Part shown: positions 34,983 through 44,224 of the stretch, piece after piece
Numbering within the stretch: position 1 is the stretch's first letter
Layout of the letters: each line of letters starts with the position of its first letter
Assembly (NCBI GenBank): GCA_964503085.1
Contig: CAZCYQ010000026.1
Location: 1 to 46,525, forward strand
DNA length: 46,525 nt
Direction: 5' to 3'
From: Bin80 sp964503085
GTDB lineage: Bacteria; Bacteroidota; Rhodothermia; Rhodothermales; Bin80
Notes under the pieces: generated by a model
What the model saw: only the letters and a program-made list of their open reading frames with translations
Databases searched by the model: none
What the model was told of the DNA's origin: nothing
Program-made: the position numbers and the translations under genes

Positions 34983-36125
34983 ATGAAACCACGCGTTCTA
35001 GTTGCTATGAGCGGTGGTGTAGATTCGTCGGTCGCCGCGGTGCTCCTGCATAAGCAGGGTTATGAGGTTATTGGTCTCACAATGAAAACATGGGACTACA
35101 GCGGGGTTGCGCCCCGGCAAAGCAGTAAAGAGGTGGGTTGCTGTACACTGGAATCCATGAATGATGCCCGCCAAATTGCCTTGAAATATGGGTTCACGCA
35201 TTTCATTGTTGATATTAGAGAGGAATTTGGGGATTGGGTGATTGAGCGATTCACGGAGGAATACATGGCGGGCCGAACGCCCAACCCTTGCGTACTCTGC
35301 AATACACATATCAAGTGGGACGCATTGCTGCGCAGGGCAGATGATCTGGGGTGCGCCCACATAGCTACAGGGCATTATGCCCGTGTGCGCGAGGAGAATG
35401 GACGGTTTATTTTGTCACGGGGGCTGGATCTCAATAAGGATCAGAGCTATGCGCTCTGGGGGCTCCCCCAGGAACAATTGGCCAGAACACTCTTCCCGCT
35501 CGGGCATTACGAAAAACCGGCAATCCGGGATCTTGCTGCTGATTACGGGCTCACGGCAGTCGTTGATAAACCTGACTCCTACGAGATCTGCTTTATTCCG
35601 GATAACGACTACAGGCGATTCCTGCGTGATCGTGTTCCCAACCTAGATCAGGAAGTCAATGATGGGCCTATCGTTCTGTCCGATGGTACGGAAGTAGGTC
35701 GGCATGCGGGATATCCATTTTACACAATTGGGCAGCGGCGTGGATTGAATTTGGCGCTGGGCTATCCTGCGTATGTATCTGCGATCGATCCAAAATCCAA
35801 TACGATTACGGTAGGACCACGTGATGAACTGCTAAAACAGACCCTGGTGGCAACCAAGATTAATCTGATTAAGTATCGTACGCTTCCTGAAGAACGGCTA
35901 GTTCTCGGCAAGATTCGCTATAAAGATCCCGGTGCTCCCTGCGTAGTGTACCAGACAGCGGATGACGAGCTTCAGATATCTTTTATGCAGCCGCGACGCG
36001 CGATTACGCCCGGTCAATCCGTGGTGATCTATGAGGGTGATGATGTCCTGGGTGGTGCCTGGATTCAACAAGTCCTTGAGGGATCTGGTGAAGCGTCAAG
36101 ATCTACGAAACAGGAGCAACTTTGA
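34983..36125 (+). CDS. mnmA: tRNA 2-thiouridine(34) synthase MnmA
   Basis: MnmA thiolates U34 of Lys, Glu and Gln tRNAs. Motifs: the PP-loop AMSGGVDSSVAAVLL (about 8-22), GCCTLESMNDARQIA, GRTPNPCVLCNTHIKW with the first catalytic Cys (about 102), GHYARV, DSYEICFIPDNDYRRFL with the second catalytic Cys (about 200) and YTIGQRRGL. The 380-residue length is normal. It starts immediately after the SDR and is followed 6 bp later by a small exported protein gene. Confidence 0.97.
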   Translation: MKPRVLVAMSGGVDSSVAAVLLHKQGYEVIGLTMKTWDYSGVAPRQSSKEVGCCTLESMNDARQIALKYGFTHFIVDIREEFGDWVIERFTEEYMAGRTPNPCVLCNTHIKWDALLRRADDLGCAHIATGHYARVREENGRFILSRGLDLNKDQSYALWGLPQEQLARTLFPLGHYEKPAIRDLAADYGLTAVVDKPDSYEICFIPDNDYRRFLRDRVPNLDQEVNDGPIVLSDGTEVGRHAGYPFYTIGQRRGLNLALGYPAYVSAIDPKSNTITVGPRDELLKQTLVATKINLIKYRTLPEERLVLGKIRYKDPGAPCVVYQTADDELQISFMQPRRAITPGQSVVIYEGDDVLGGAWIQQVLEGSGEASRSTKQEQL

Positions 36126-36131
36126 TAGTGA

Positions 36132-36470
36132 ATGCGCTATTTCATCCCAATTCTTCTCATATCTTCGGGGATGTCCTGTCAGGCCGTAACCGTTCCCGCC
36201 AACTCAGAAGTAACTGATCAGCAAACGACAATGGAAGATACAATTCAGGGGGAGGGCACAATCGTATGGAATGATTTTGAGGGTGGATTTTTCGGCATTC
36301 AAGCGAAAAATGGCAATAAGTATTATCCTCTTGGTGCCTTGGACAAAGAGTTCCAGATAGCTGGGCTGGCTGTTAAATTCGTGCTCAGACCGGAGCGGGA
36401 TGTAGCGACATTTGTGATGTGGGGTACACCGGCATCTGTAGTCAGCATTGCCAAGTTAGGGGAGTTATAG
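36132..36470 (+). CDS. Small exported protein, possible lipoprotein
   Basis: The 112-residue product begins with a signal segment (YFIPILLISSGMSC) whose Cys16 could be lipidated, although Met at -2 makes a poor lipobox. The mature part is beta-rich: GEGTIVWNDFEGGFFGIQAKNG, KYYPLGALDKEFQIAGLAVKFVLR, then VATFVMWGTPASVVSI, consistent with a small OB-like barrel. I do not recognise a named family. It starts 6 bp after mnmA, so it is probably the operon's last gene. Confidence 0.65.
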   Translation: MRYFIPILLISSGMSCQAVTVPANSEVTDQQTTMEDTIQGEGTIVWNDFEGGFFGIQAKNGNKYYPLGALDKEFQIAGLAVKFVLRPERDVATFVMWGTPASVVSIAKLGEL

Positions 36471-36585
36471 TGGGAGTCACTCCTTAACTCTACCGTGTCG
36501 AGCCTTGCCAAGGGAGCTGTCCTGCATGCAACAATTTCGCTTGCGTCTCAGTACGCTACGGATAGGAGGCCTGTACGACAAGCCG

Positions 36586-38253
36586 ATGCAAAAATCAATT
36601 TCTCTCCTGGCCATAGTCGTCCTAGTGGCATCACCGACGGTGTCGCTCGCCCAGATTGACCTGAGCGGAACTCTCCTGCAGGCAGACGGCAATCCCATGG
36701 CCGCAGCCCACTTGGTGATTCAGAACGGCCCCCGGGATACAAGTCTAGTCGTTCCTGTGAATGCTGCCGGGCAATTCGCTGTCACTCTAAATGAACCGGG
36801 TGGATACGGCCTGTACGCGACTGGAGTGTATCACGAGACACTGCAAATGCCCCTTATTCTCACGGATCAGAAGAAAGTGGAACTGCATATTCGTCTTCAG
36901 ATGAATGCGTTTGCTTTATCTCCAGATACGCTTTATGTAGTGTCGGCCGCGTCTGATGAAGCCATGCAAATGCAACGCCGGCCGGACGGGACGTATGCTG
37001 TTCGCCTGGATGCCTATGCTGATACGCTAGCGTACCAGATCCGTTATGGCTACGAGCCATCTGAATGGCGCAGCGACAAGATAACGGCGGGCACGATGCA
37101 AGACCGCCTGATCTTTGACGACTCAGGTCCTTTTTGGGACAGCGAGGGCGATTACTACAGTGTCGTGGATGTTGCTAGCGAACCATTCGTGGATATTACC
37201 TATGATATTTCAGCCCTTCCGCGGCATGACCTTGGTCCCTCCGTTACTTCCAATCCATCAGTGACCGCGAGGATTGCCCAGGTATATTTCGAGGTGAGGG
37301 AGAGGGGTAGGCGTATTGACTTTAATGGCAATTTTCTCAACTTCATGAACGCTGCGAGCCGGGAAAGGGGCGCCGTCAAGAGGCAGATTGCTTCGGAGCA
37401 GGATCCCCTTGTTCGACAGTGGTATCTGCTGCGCTACTTCGACGACTTGCCGGCCACCTTATGGCCAAGACATGGCAGGCGCTTGGCCCGCAAGGCCCTC
37501 GAGTCCATTCCGCCGGATTCGCCGTTCTGGTCCTATGAAGCTTGGAGTCGCGTCGGTGCATCTAACCTTATGTACCGTATTGCTCAAAGACTAAAAGGCC
37601 AAGAATTGCTCAAGGCCTATGTGCGGAGGGTAATCGAAGAGCATCCCGATCCAGATGTGCGTGCACAGTTTCTCGACCACGGGCTGTACTACGCAAACAG
37701 TGAAGGAGATGAGAAGACGAAATGGTTATACTATTCCATGCTCCAGGATTCGTATGCCAATACACGGCAAGCAGAAGGGGCGCGTCGGGACTTTGACCAG
37801 GACAGGGAGCTGCAGGCAGGAAATCCTGTGCCTCAATTTTCTTTTGTCTCGTTTGATGATCCTACCGCTACCATCACGAATGTTGATCTTCAAGGCTAGG
37901 TGTACCTACTTGATTTTTGGGGAACATGGTGCGCACCTTGCATTAAGGAAATACCTTATTTGGAAGAGGCGTACGATAAGTACAGCGAATCTGGATTTGA
38001 AATCCTGAGTATTGCATTTCTTGATGATCCCGTGGACATCAAGCAGTTCAGAGAAAACAGCTACCCAATGCCTCGGCTTCACACCCGAGTGGCTCGGAAA
38101 GACGATAATTCAATAAGGGATCTGTTTGAGATCACGAGCTTCCCTAGGCCTATTCTTGTAGATGAGGATGGCATTATCCTGGCGATTGATGACGAACTGC
38201 GAGAAAGTAAGCTTCTGGATATGGTTGGCGCCGTGTACGAGGGCGCCAGGTAG
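36586..38253 (+). pseudogene. TlpA-like thioredoxin protein interrupted by an amber codon
   Basis: Two adjacent frames make one protein. The first (36586-37899) has a signal peptide (SLLAIVVLVASPTVSLAQ), a beta-rich N-terminal domain and a helical middle. It ends at TAG 37897-37899 after VDLQG. The next codon (GTG 37900) begins YLLDFWGTWCAPC, the thioredoxin active site with CAPC, followed by a full TlpA domain to 38253. In relatives this spot reads LxGKxVLLDFW, so the TAG replaces a Lys-like codon by one base change. The rest of both frames is intact. It is either a recent nonsense mutation, a separate domain made by reinitiation at GTG, or an assembly error. I start at ATG 36586; an in-frame TTG lies at 36505. 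Confidence 0.85.
37900..38253 (+). CDS. Detached TlpA-like thioredoxin domain
   Basis: If read on its own from GTG 37900, directly after the TAG, this 117-residue piece is a complete TlpA/ResA-type thioredoxin fold: DFWGTWCAPC (5-14), a helix KEIPYLEEAYDKY, SIAFLDDP and the cis-Pro segment SFPRPILVDEDG. It lacks a signal peptide, so a free product would stay in the cytoplasm and could not do the periplasmic job of the intact protein. Confidence 0.5.
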   Translation: MYLLDFWGTWCAPCIKEIPYLEEAYDKYSESGFEILSIAFLDDPVDIKQFRENSYPMPRLHTRVARKDDNSIRDLFEITSFPRPILVDEDGIILAIDDELRESKLLDMVGAVYEGAR

Positions 38254-38550
38254 CGGTCCAGTATATTTCAGTGTCGTCGTTACGGTGGAGCATTTGTGTT
38301 GTCCGGCGGCATCGGCCAATTGGTATTCCTACCTAGTTCTCCAGCTGTGTTCCGCAGCAAAATGATTCATGACGGAGCGTTCGTTTCCAAAGGAAATTTG
38401 TCTAATCATGCCGTCCTAATGAATCGTGGAATTGTGTTCGGCAACCCGACATAAATGGATCCCTGCGTTTCGAGATCAGGATTCGACTCTCGGATAGATA
38501 CACAACCGGTCAGGCATTATCTTATTCGCGCAAAGATATGATAGTGTACT
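38254..38550. other. Intergenic stretch after the interrupted gene
   Basis: No gene or clear element. It separates the interrupted TlpA gene from the flavoprotein gene and must hold the latter's promoter; the TTATTCGCG at about 38522-38530 vaguely resembles the -7 box of the 17-kb array. Confidence 0.35.
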
Positions 38551-39888
38551 ATGGATAAACGAACTTTTTTACAGACCGCTGCTGTGTTGATCGGAGGAGG
38601 GGCGGTGGTCCCAATATGGGGATGTACTCCGCGTGTGCCGGCGAGAACCAATTGGGCTCGTAACCTTACCTATTCAACAAATCAGCTGTATCGTCCGAGA
38701 ACCGTGGAAGAAGTACAGGAGGTCGTTCAGCGAGCAGCTCGCGTACGCCCCCTCGGTTCCAGACATTGCTTCAACACCATTGCCGACAGTCAGCATGCGC
38801 AGTTGTCCCTCGAGCTGCTCCCCCGTGAAATTACTTTTGATGAAGGGACTGTATCAGTTCCGGGAAGCATGCGGTACGGTGAGCTCGTTCCATTCCTGAG
38901 TGAGCAGGGGGTTGCATTGCATAACCTAGCTTCGCTTCCGCATATTTCAGTCGCAGGGGCATGCGCAACGGCTACACATGGTTCTGGCGTTACCAATGGT
39001 AACTTGGCAACAGCCGTTCAGGGTATGGAGATTGTAAACGCATCCGGGGAGCTTGTATCCCTATCACGTGAGACCGACGATCAACGGTTTGCAGGGGCGG
39101 TTGTTGGATTGGGCAGCCTTGGCGTGGTAACCCGTGTGACACTCAAAACCGAACCCAGCTACGATATCAGGCAGTACGTTTACTTGGATGTCCCACTGGA
39201 TTCTGTTGGACAATACCTCAACGAAATTTCAACCCAGGCATATAGCGTAAGCATTTTCACGGATTGGCAAACCACAGAATCCACACAGATCTGGATCAAA
39301 GAGCGGGCAGACCAGGTCATGGAGCCCATAGAACAGGAGCTCTTTGGTGGGCAACTTGCAGATCGAAAGGTTCATCCAGTACTGGCATTGTCTGCGGAAG
39401 CATGCACTGAACAGATGGGGGCTGTAGCTCCGTGGCATGCCTTGTTACCCCATTTTAAGATGGAGTTCACTCCAAGCAGCGGAGAAGAGCTGCAGACCGA
39501 AGTCTTTGTGGCCAGGGAGAATGCGCCAGCGGTTGTGGAAGTTCTTCGCGGTATGTCAGATCAGTTGAACCCGCTGCTCATGATCAGCGAGGTGCGCTCA
39601 ATCAAAGCAGATGACCTGTGGATGAGTACAGCATATGGTCGAGATAGCGTTGCTTTTCATTTCACATGGTATCAGGATTGGGAAGCACTGCAAGCGTTAT
39701 TGCCCACGCTTGAGGAAGCGTTGCGTCCGTTTGATATGCGGCCTCATTGGGGCAAGAACTTTGGCATGGAACCGGCAGTGCTTCGTTCACGCTACGGGAA
39801 ATTGAACGATTTTCGCGCACTGGTAAATGAGTTTGATCCGTCTGGAAAATTCAGAAATGCGTTCACGCAACGGTATCTGTTTGGGTGA
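38551..39888 (+). CDS. Alditol-oxidase-like FAD-dependent oxidoreductase
   Basis: The 445-residue protein has an export-type N-terminus (KRTFLQTAAVLIGGGAVVPIWGC) with KR in place of the Tat twin-Arg and a possible lipid-attachment Cys25. The FAD-binding half (PCMH type) has VRPLGSRHCFN (about 71-81), the HNLASLPHISVAGACATATHGSG motif (about 131-153), and GLGSLGVVTRVTL. The C-terminal half ends in RPHWGKNF and LVNEFDPSGKFRNAF, as in alditol oxidase and D-arabinono-lactone oxidase relatives. It probably oxidises a polyol or sugar lactone; the substrate is not readable. It stands alone. Confidence 0.88.
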   Translation: MDKRTFLQTAAVLIGGGAVVPIWGCTPRVPARTNWARNLTYSTNQLYRPRTVEEVQEVVQRAARVRPLGSRHCFNTIADSQHAQLSLELLPREITFDEGTVSVPGSMRYGELVPFLSEQGVALHNLASLPHISVAGACATATHGSGVTNGNLATAVQGMEIVNASGELVSLSRETDDQRFAGAVVGLGSLGVVTRVTLKTEPSYDIRQYVYLDVPLDSVGQYLNEISTQAYSVSIFTDWQTTESTQIWIKERADQVMEPIEQELFGGQLADRKVHPVLALSAEACTEQMGAVAPWHALLPHFKMEFTPSSGEELQTEVFVARENAPAVVEVLRGMSDQLNPLLMISEVRSIKADDLWMSTAYGRDSVAFHFTWYQDWEALQALLPTLEEALRPFDMRPHWGKNFGMEPAVLRSRYGKLNDFRALVNEFDPSGKFRNAFTQRYLFG

Positions 39889-39973
39889 TCTGCCCACCAC
39901 CAACATTTGAATAACCGGATGACACAATTGAGGATGCCCGGTTTACGTTGAGCATAAATCCCGCGACCTTTTG

Positions 39974-40957
39974 CTACAGGACCACCTCAGTGCCTAGATC
40001 CTCCTGTCTGGCTCGCTCTTCCAGAAAGCTGGCGACTACCAAGTCCTGAATGGCATTCCCCACTGACTTGAAGAAGGTGATCTCTGAATCATCCGCGCGG
40101 CCTTCCACATTGCCTATCAGGATATCTCCCAACTCAGTGTAAATGTGGGATTCGTCGAATTCCCCCCGACTAATCGGTACAATCAAATCCCCAGCTTCCT
40201 GGAGGCATGCCTCGCGCTGGTCCACAACCACCTTAGCATCTGCAACTGTCTGAGCAGGGATTTCAGTCATGTCGGATCTGTAGGAGCCAATTCCGTTAAT
40301 GTGTGTACCTGGTGCTATATGTTCAGCCGCGAAAACGGGGGTCAGGGAAGTGGTAGCTGTGCATACAACATCAGCTTCGGCAAGCTCTTCGGGTGCCTTG
40401 GCGCTTGTGACCTTTACGCCATAATGTCGCGTTGCTCTTTTCACAAACGCCTCGGTGTTTTCGGGGGAACGCCCAAATACAATCACTTTTTTTATCGGTC
40501 GCACAGCACAGACTGCCTCGAGTTGTGTATTTGCCTGGATCCCGGTGCCAAACATTGCCAGAACAGAAGATGATGGGCGAGACAGGATCTCCGTTGCAAG
40601 TCCGGCTCCCGCACCTGTTCGTAGAGCTGTTATAAACTCACCGTCCATGAGGGCGAGGGGAATTCCCGTTTGAGCGTCGCTAACCATGACAACTGCATGA
40701 ATGAATGGTAATCCGCGACCGGGGTTATCTGGACTAAGGTTAACGACTTTCAGCCCGATCTGTCCGTGATCAGGAGAATACGCAGGCATGAATAATGAAC
40801 GTCCGCCATGCTCGTCAAGCGGCACGTTCATGCGTACGGGTACGCTTGCGCGTCCAGAAGAAAGTGCAATGAAGCCATCGCGCATCAGATCAATGGCCTT
40901 GCGCATTGTAATTGCTGACGCAATATTCTCCCTTGAGAGTACTCGAATAGTAGGCAT
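39974..40957 (-). CDS. Ornithine-cyclodeaminase-family pyrroline-2-carboxylate reductase
   Basis: The 327-residue protein belongs to the OCD/mu-crystallin family. It has AIDLMRDGFIALSSGRASVPVR near the N-terminus, the NAD-binding loop LAMFGTGIQANTQLEAV (about 133-149), VFGRSPENTEAF, and GTHINGIGSYRSDMTEIP (about 221-238). It sits directly behind a trans-3-hydroxy-L-proline dehydratase gene, whose product (1-pyrroline-2-carboxylate) is the known substrate of one branch of this family, so reduction to L-proline is the likely reaction. Start is ATG 40957; a GTG at 40963 is the alternative. Confidence 0.88.
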   Translation of the reverse strand: MPTIRVLSRENIASAITMRKAIDLMRDGFIALSSGRASVPVRMNVPLDEHGGRSLFMPAYSPDHGQIGLKVVNLSPDNPGRGLPFIHAVVMVSDAQTGIPLALMDGEFITALRTGAGAGLATEILSRPSSSVLAMFGTGIQANTQLEAVCAVRPIKKVIVFGRSPENTEAFVKRATRHYGVKVTSAKAPEELAEADVVCTATTSLTPVFAAEHIAPGTHINGIGSYRSDMTEIPAQTVADAKVVVDQREACLQEAGDLIVPISRGEFDESHIYTELGDILIGNVEGRADDSEITFFKSVGNAIQDLVVASFLEERARQEDLGTEVVL

Positions 40958-40964
40958 GATCACG

Positions 40965-42011
40965 CTATCGCAAAATAAAGCCGTTTTTCAGAGGATCCTT
41001 TGGATCCAGGATAAATGTGTGTTGCCCGGTAATGAAAGCGCGCCCCTCAATGTCCGGTACGATCGAATTGTGTTCACTCTCTCCATGCGTACTGGCTTGC
41101 ACGATTGTGCCCTTAAAGGAACTGCCGATAATACTCTCAATTCTTATGCATTCTCCGAGCTTGAGTAGTCCTTTTTCATATAGCACTGCAAGTCGTCCAC
41201 TCACGCCCGTGCCCGTAGGGCTGCGGTCAACCTCTCCGTCTGCAAAGACGCAGACATGACGACTGTGCGCACCCGCTGATTCGGCAGGGCCAGTGAATAT
41301 TGTTCCGTACAGGAAGCCCAGATCGGGCTCGGATGGATGGTCAATAGGCATACTTGCCATAACGGCCTGCTTAATCTTTTTACCTGCGTGGATCAACTTA
41401 CCGTAATGGGTCGGAGTTGCTTTCAGTCCTACCTCACTGACCGACACATATGCATAGTATGCGCCACCAAAGCCTATGTCGTACTGGATAGGTCCGAATT
41501 CAGGTATTTCGACAGTTTTATTTATCGTGTAGGCATAGGAAGAGACATTTCTGAATCGGACGGATTCGACGCTACCGTTTCTTATTCGTGCCCATGCGGT
41601 AACTGGCCCGGCGGGGGTATCAATTTCTACCTGAGTTTCGGGTTCTGACATTGGGAGCATCCCTGTTTCTACAACCACTTTTGTTACGGCAATAATGCCA
41701 TGGCCGCACATCGTGCTGTATCCCTCGTTATGCATGAAGAGTACTCCAAAATCGGCATTATCGCGAACCGGTTCGGTGATCAGGCATCCGTACATGTCTG
41801 CGTGTCCCCGAGGTTCCCACATGAGGGCGGTACGGAGTGCATCATAATTTGTCTCCAGATCTCGCCGACGTGCCAGGATGGTATTGCCTGCTGGCTGTGG
41901 GTAGCCCGCGAGAATTACACGCAGAGGTTCCCCTTCAGTATGCGCGTCAATACACTTGATCGCGAGACCATTTGGGCGCCAGCTATTTGTTGCATCAAAA
42001 TTGAGTTTCAT
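40965..42011 (-). CDS. Trans-3-hydroxy-L-proline dehydratase (proline racemase family)
   Basis: The 348-residue protein has proline-racemase-fold hallmarks: IDAHTEGEPLRV (about 21-32), MCGHG with catalytic Cys102, and DRSPTGTG (262-269). In racemases and hydroxyproline epimerases the second site reads DRSPCGTG; here it is Thr266, the substitution that marks dehydratases such as human L3HYPDH. The enzyme would dehydrate trans-3-hydroxy-L-proline. The OCD-family reductase gene follows within a few bp, completing the path to proline. I chose ATG 42011 over an in-frame TTG at 42032. Confidence 0.92.
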   Translation of the reverse strand: MKLNFDATNSWRPNGLAIKCIDAHTEGEPLRVILAGYPQPAGNTILARRRDLETNYDALRTALMWEPRGHADMYGCLITEPVRDNADFGVLFMHNEGYSTMCGHGIIAVTKVVVETGMLPMSEPETQVEIDTPAGPVTAWARIRNGSVESVRFRNVSSYAYTINKTVEIPEFGPIQYDIGFGGAYYAYVSVSEVGLKATPTHYGKLIHAGKKIKQAVMASMPIDHPSEPDLGFLYGTIFTGPAESAGAHSRHVCVFADGEVDRSPTGTGVSGRLAVLYEKGLLKLGECIRIESIIGSSFKGTIVQASTHGESEHNSIVPDIEGRAFITGQHTFILDPKDPLKNGFILR

Positions 42012-42378
42012 GGTATTGTGAGAGTATTGCAAGTGGTCCTGTGCGTCAAACAGAAAATGGATATAATCGGTTCAGACAGCTTTATACCTCGGTCGCGGAT
42101 TACTGTCGAACAACAAGTTACAGGGGGGGAATTGGATACCAATGCTATAAAGGAGTAGGTGGAAACCGGCACATCCCCATTGAGCGAGTGTATGACCGCG
42201 GGCTTAAAATTAATCTGGGTGACATGAATTAGCTTCGCCTGGAGTACAGCGATATCATACCGCAATAAAACTATAATCATTAAACTGCACGGAACGGATC
42301 AATCGCTGGCACGATGTAGCAGATTGGCCGGGTGTATTATATTTGCGAGTCTTGGGCGTTGTTTTACAAAAACTTCTC
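42012..42378. other. Divergent intergenic stretch
   Basis: No supported gene. It lies between the leftward hydroxyproline genes and the rightward IS21 remnant, so it should carry at least the promoter of the former; only the -7-like element at 42338 is clear, and it points right. Confidence 0.4.
42338..42345 (+). promoter_or_regulatory. TAnnTTTG -7-like box
   Basis: TATATTTG is a perfect match to the Bacteroidota -7 consensus. The nearest TTG upstream (42324-42326) is only 11 bp away, shorter than the usual spacer, so the -33 part is uncertain. It lies 34 bp before ATG 42379. Confidence 0.4.
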
Positions 42379-42780
42379 ATGGTTTCAGATCGGCAGGTTT
42401 TACTTTTATTTGATCTGGTCAGACGTAAAAGAGTGCCAATAAAGGAAGCTGCAGTAGAAGCGTCAATGTGCGAGACGACTGCTCACAAGTATCTTCGTTC
42501 CGGCCTGCTTCCAAGTCAGTACAAGGAATCACGTACACCCCGTACATACCGTACACGCGTAGATACATTTGCGGACGTGTGGCCAGAAGTGGCTCATGAC
42601 TTGGAAGCTAATCCTGAAATTCAGACCACCGAAATATTTGCAAAACTGCAGAATAAATATCCGGGTCGCTTCAAGCCGGGGCAGTTACGGACATTGCAGC
42701 GGCGGGTGAAGGAATGGCGATACTGGCAACCAAAAGAGATCTACTTTGAACAGGTATATCCCCCCGAGCATCAGGAGTAG
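42379..42780 (+). pseudogene. istA: IS21-family transposase IstA fragment
   Basis: This 133-codon frame matches only the N-terminal part of IS21 IstA: a helix-turn-helix (KEAAVEASMCETTAHKYLRSG), then NPEIQTTEIFAKLQNKYPGRFKPGQLRTLQRRVKEWR (split across about 75-115), and KEIYFEQVYPPEHQE. In intact IstA this point leads into the DDE catalytic core (QSDFTHM). Here the frame stops and no core or istB follows, so this is a remnant, about a quarter of the normal length. It could still bind DNA or be a domesticated HTH protein, but nothing supports that. Confidence 0.85.
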
Positions 42781-43087
42781 CAAAACCAGGGCCTGACTAA
42801 TCGCTGGAACATGTTTGGACCTCGCAAAACCAGCTATTTGCTTCTCTCGAGATTCCAGTGGCGATATATGAGCCTGAAGCAATTTTCGGCCGGTTTGTCT
42901 AATGTGGTCGGAATATCCAACCATTCTCGGTTCTGATATCATCGCAATGACACCTTTGCACCTGGATAGTGCCAGCGAAAAAATCATTTCCTACCGGGAA
43001 CAGTACATCGTCTTTGACCATTAGAGCGCAGTTGTAACGTTTTTCGAGGCTGATTGAACATCTTCACGTTTGAACATTATTGAAATC
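42781..43087. other. Stretch after the IstA fragment
   Basis: No recognisable gene. A 100-codon minus-strand frame (42685-42987) overlaps the istA fragment and looks like chance. No istB or inverted-repeat end of IS21 is seen, so the element's right part was deleted. Confidence 0.4.
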
Positions 43088-43912
43088 ATGATTGAAGTTC
43101 CTGTTACTTCCGCATTCGTATTGTCCCACACGGGGCCAGAAGTATACCGCGGCACAGCGGCACGTGCTTTTTTGAATTCTCTTGATTTGTCGGCTGCTGA
43201 CTCACTTCTTGTGCAGTTTCAAGATACTTGGGAAGAAGAGTGCGTGGAAATTCTGAACAGGAAGTATGGAGTACAAGAATACTGCCATGGATATCTGAGG
43301 AAAAATCCGTCTGCGCAAGTGATTCAGCTAGGTGGCGGACTGGATCCGTTGACAATTGATCTCGCGGAATGCTATCCGAACGCTCGGATTTTTGATGTAG
43401 ATATGGCCAATACGGCTCTCAAAGCAGAGATCAACGAGAAGGTAGGCGGTCCCGAAGTTTCATTCTTGGCGGCAAATCTTGCAGATGTGCCCTCCCTGAC
43501 TGAGGTACTGAGTAATGCCGGTTGGCAACCGGATGCTCCGACATTGCTAATCTCAGAAGGAATTTCGTACTATGTACCGAAGGAAGTTTATCGCATTACT
43601 TTAAGTGCGCTCCGTACTCCGGGAGGTTGCCTGGTGTTTGAATATGCTCTGCCAGATGAGCTTCTTGTTGGAACTCCGAAGGCGGATATTATTGAAGATT
43701 TTTTCAACCGCTTCTCCGCCCTTTTAGATTTACCATTCACCATGCAGCGCTATTCAGATTCAGAGGTCAATGATCTTGCAGAAAGCATGAATGGTGAGGT
43801 TGAGGAAATTGTGACTCAGCATCAGCTAGAGTTCAGCCGTACTGGAAGGAACGAAATGCGCCCAGTCCCGAATATGGGGGCAATTCGGGTCGCTTCGATC
43901 CGGTTTGCCTGA
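43088..43912 (+). CDS. Leucine-carboxyl-methyltransferase-like SAM enzyme
   Basis: The 274-residue protein belongs to the LCM/PPM1/TcmP methyltransferase family. SAM motif I reads VIQLGGGLDPLTIDLAECYP (about 77-96), followed by the acidic IFDVDMANTALKAEI (about 99-113), then ALISEGISYYVP-type motif (LLISEGISYYVPKEVY, about 155-170) and a post-motif GGCLVFEYALPDE. Bacterial members O-methylate small molecules or polyketides; the substrate is unknown. ATG 43088 was chosen over TTG 43070. A strong inverted repeat lies 21 bp past the stop. Confidence 0.82.
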   Translation: MIEVPVTSAFVLSHTGPEVYRGTAARAFLNSLDLSAADSLLVQFQDTWEEECVEILNRKYGVQEYCHGYLRKNPSAQVIQLGGGLDPLTIDLAECYPNARIFDVDMANTALKAEINEKVGGPEVSFLAANLADVPSLTEVLSNAGWQPDAPTLLISEGISYYVPKEVYRITLSALRTPGGCLVFEYALPDELLVGTPKADIIEDFFNRFSALLDLPFTMQRYSDSEVNDLAESMNGEVEEIVTQHQLEFSRTGRNEMRPVPNMGAIRVASIRFA

Positions 43913-44224
43913 TGTGACCGGTCTGGTGGTAGATCATACCGGTGCACGGTATGATGTATTATTGAACAGCGCGGCACATTTCCTGTGTAGGAGCAAGAAG
44001 GATTTGTCAGATTGCTCAACGAGGAGATTCATAGGTATGGATCAATAGATCAACCCAGAAAGACAGTCGCCGTTCTGCTGGAGCTGAGGTATGTGCGAGT
44101 GAGGCAGTTAACCGGGGGCATTTAAGGTGGGATTCTCGGACGGATACGCCATCACACTACCTATTCGGATGCAATTCACCGTAGATTGATCTGAAACTTC
44201 AAAGTCGCAGCATCAAAAAGTCAA
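43913..44224. other. Intergenic stretch before the M1 peptidase gene
   Basis: No supported gene. It contains the 9-bp perfect inverted repeat at 43933-43955 and then about 270 bp without open frames of interest. Confidence 0.4.
43933..43955. terminator. Strong hairpin after the methyltransferase gene
   Basis: ATCATACCG and CGGTATGAT pair perfectly around GTGCA. The position 21 bp after the stop fits a terminator, but only GTATTATT follows instead of a T-run, so a dyad operator is also possible. Confidence 0.5.

Noticed and set aside
36505..38253. Altered genetic code with TAG as a sense codon
   Set aside because: TAG ends several intact genes in the window (for example rpsP, dusB and the GWxTD gene), so general amber recoding is ruled out; only local suppression remains possible.
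42685..42987. 100-codon minus-strand frame after the IstA fragment
   Set aside because: Antisense to the istA remnant and without any recognisable motif.
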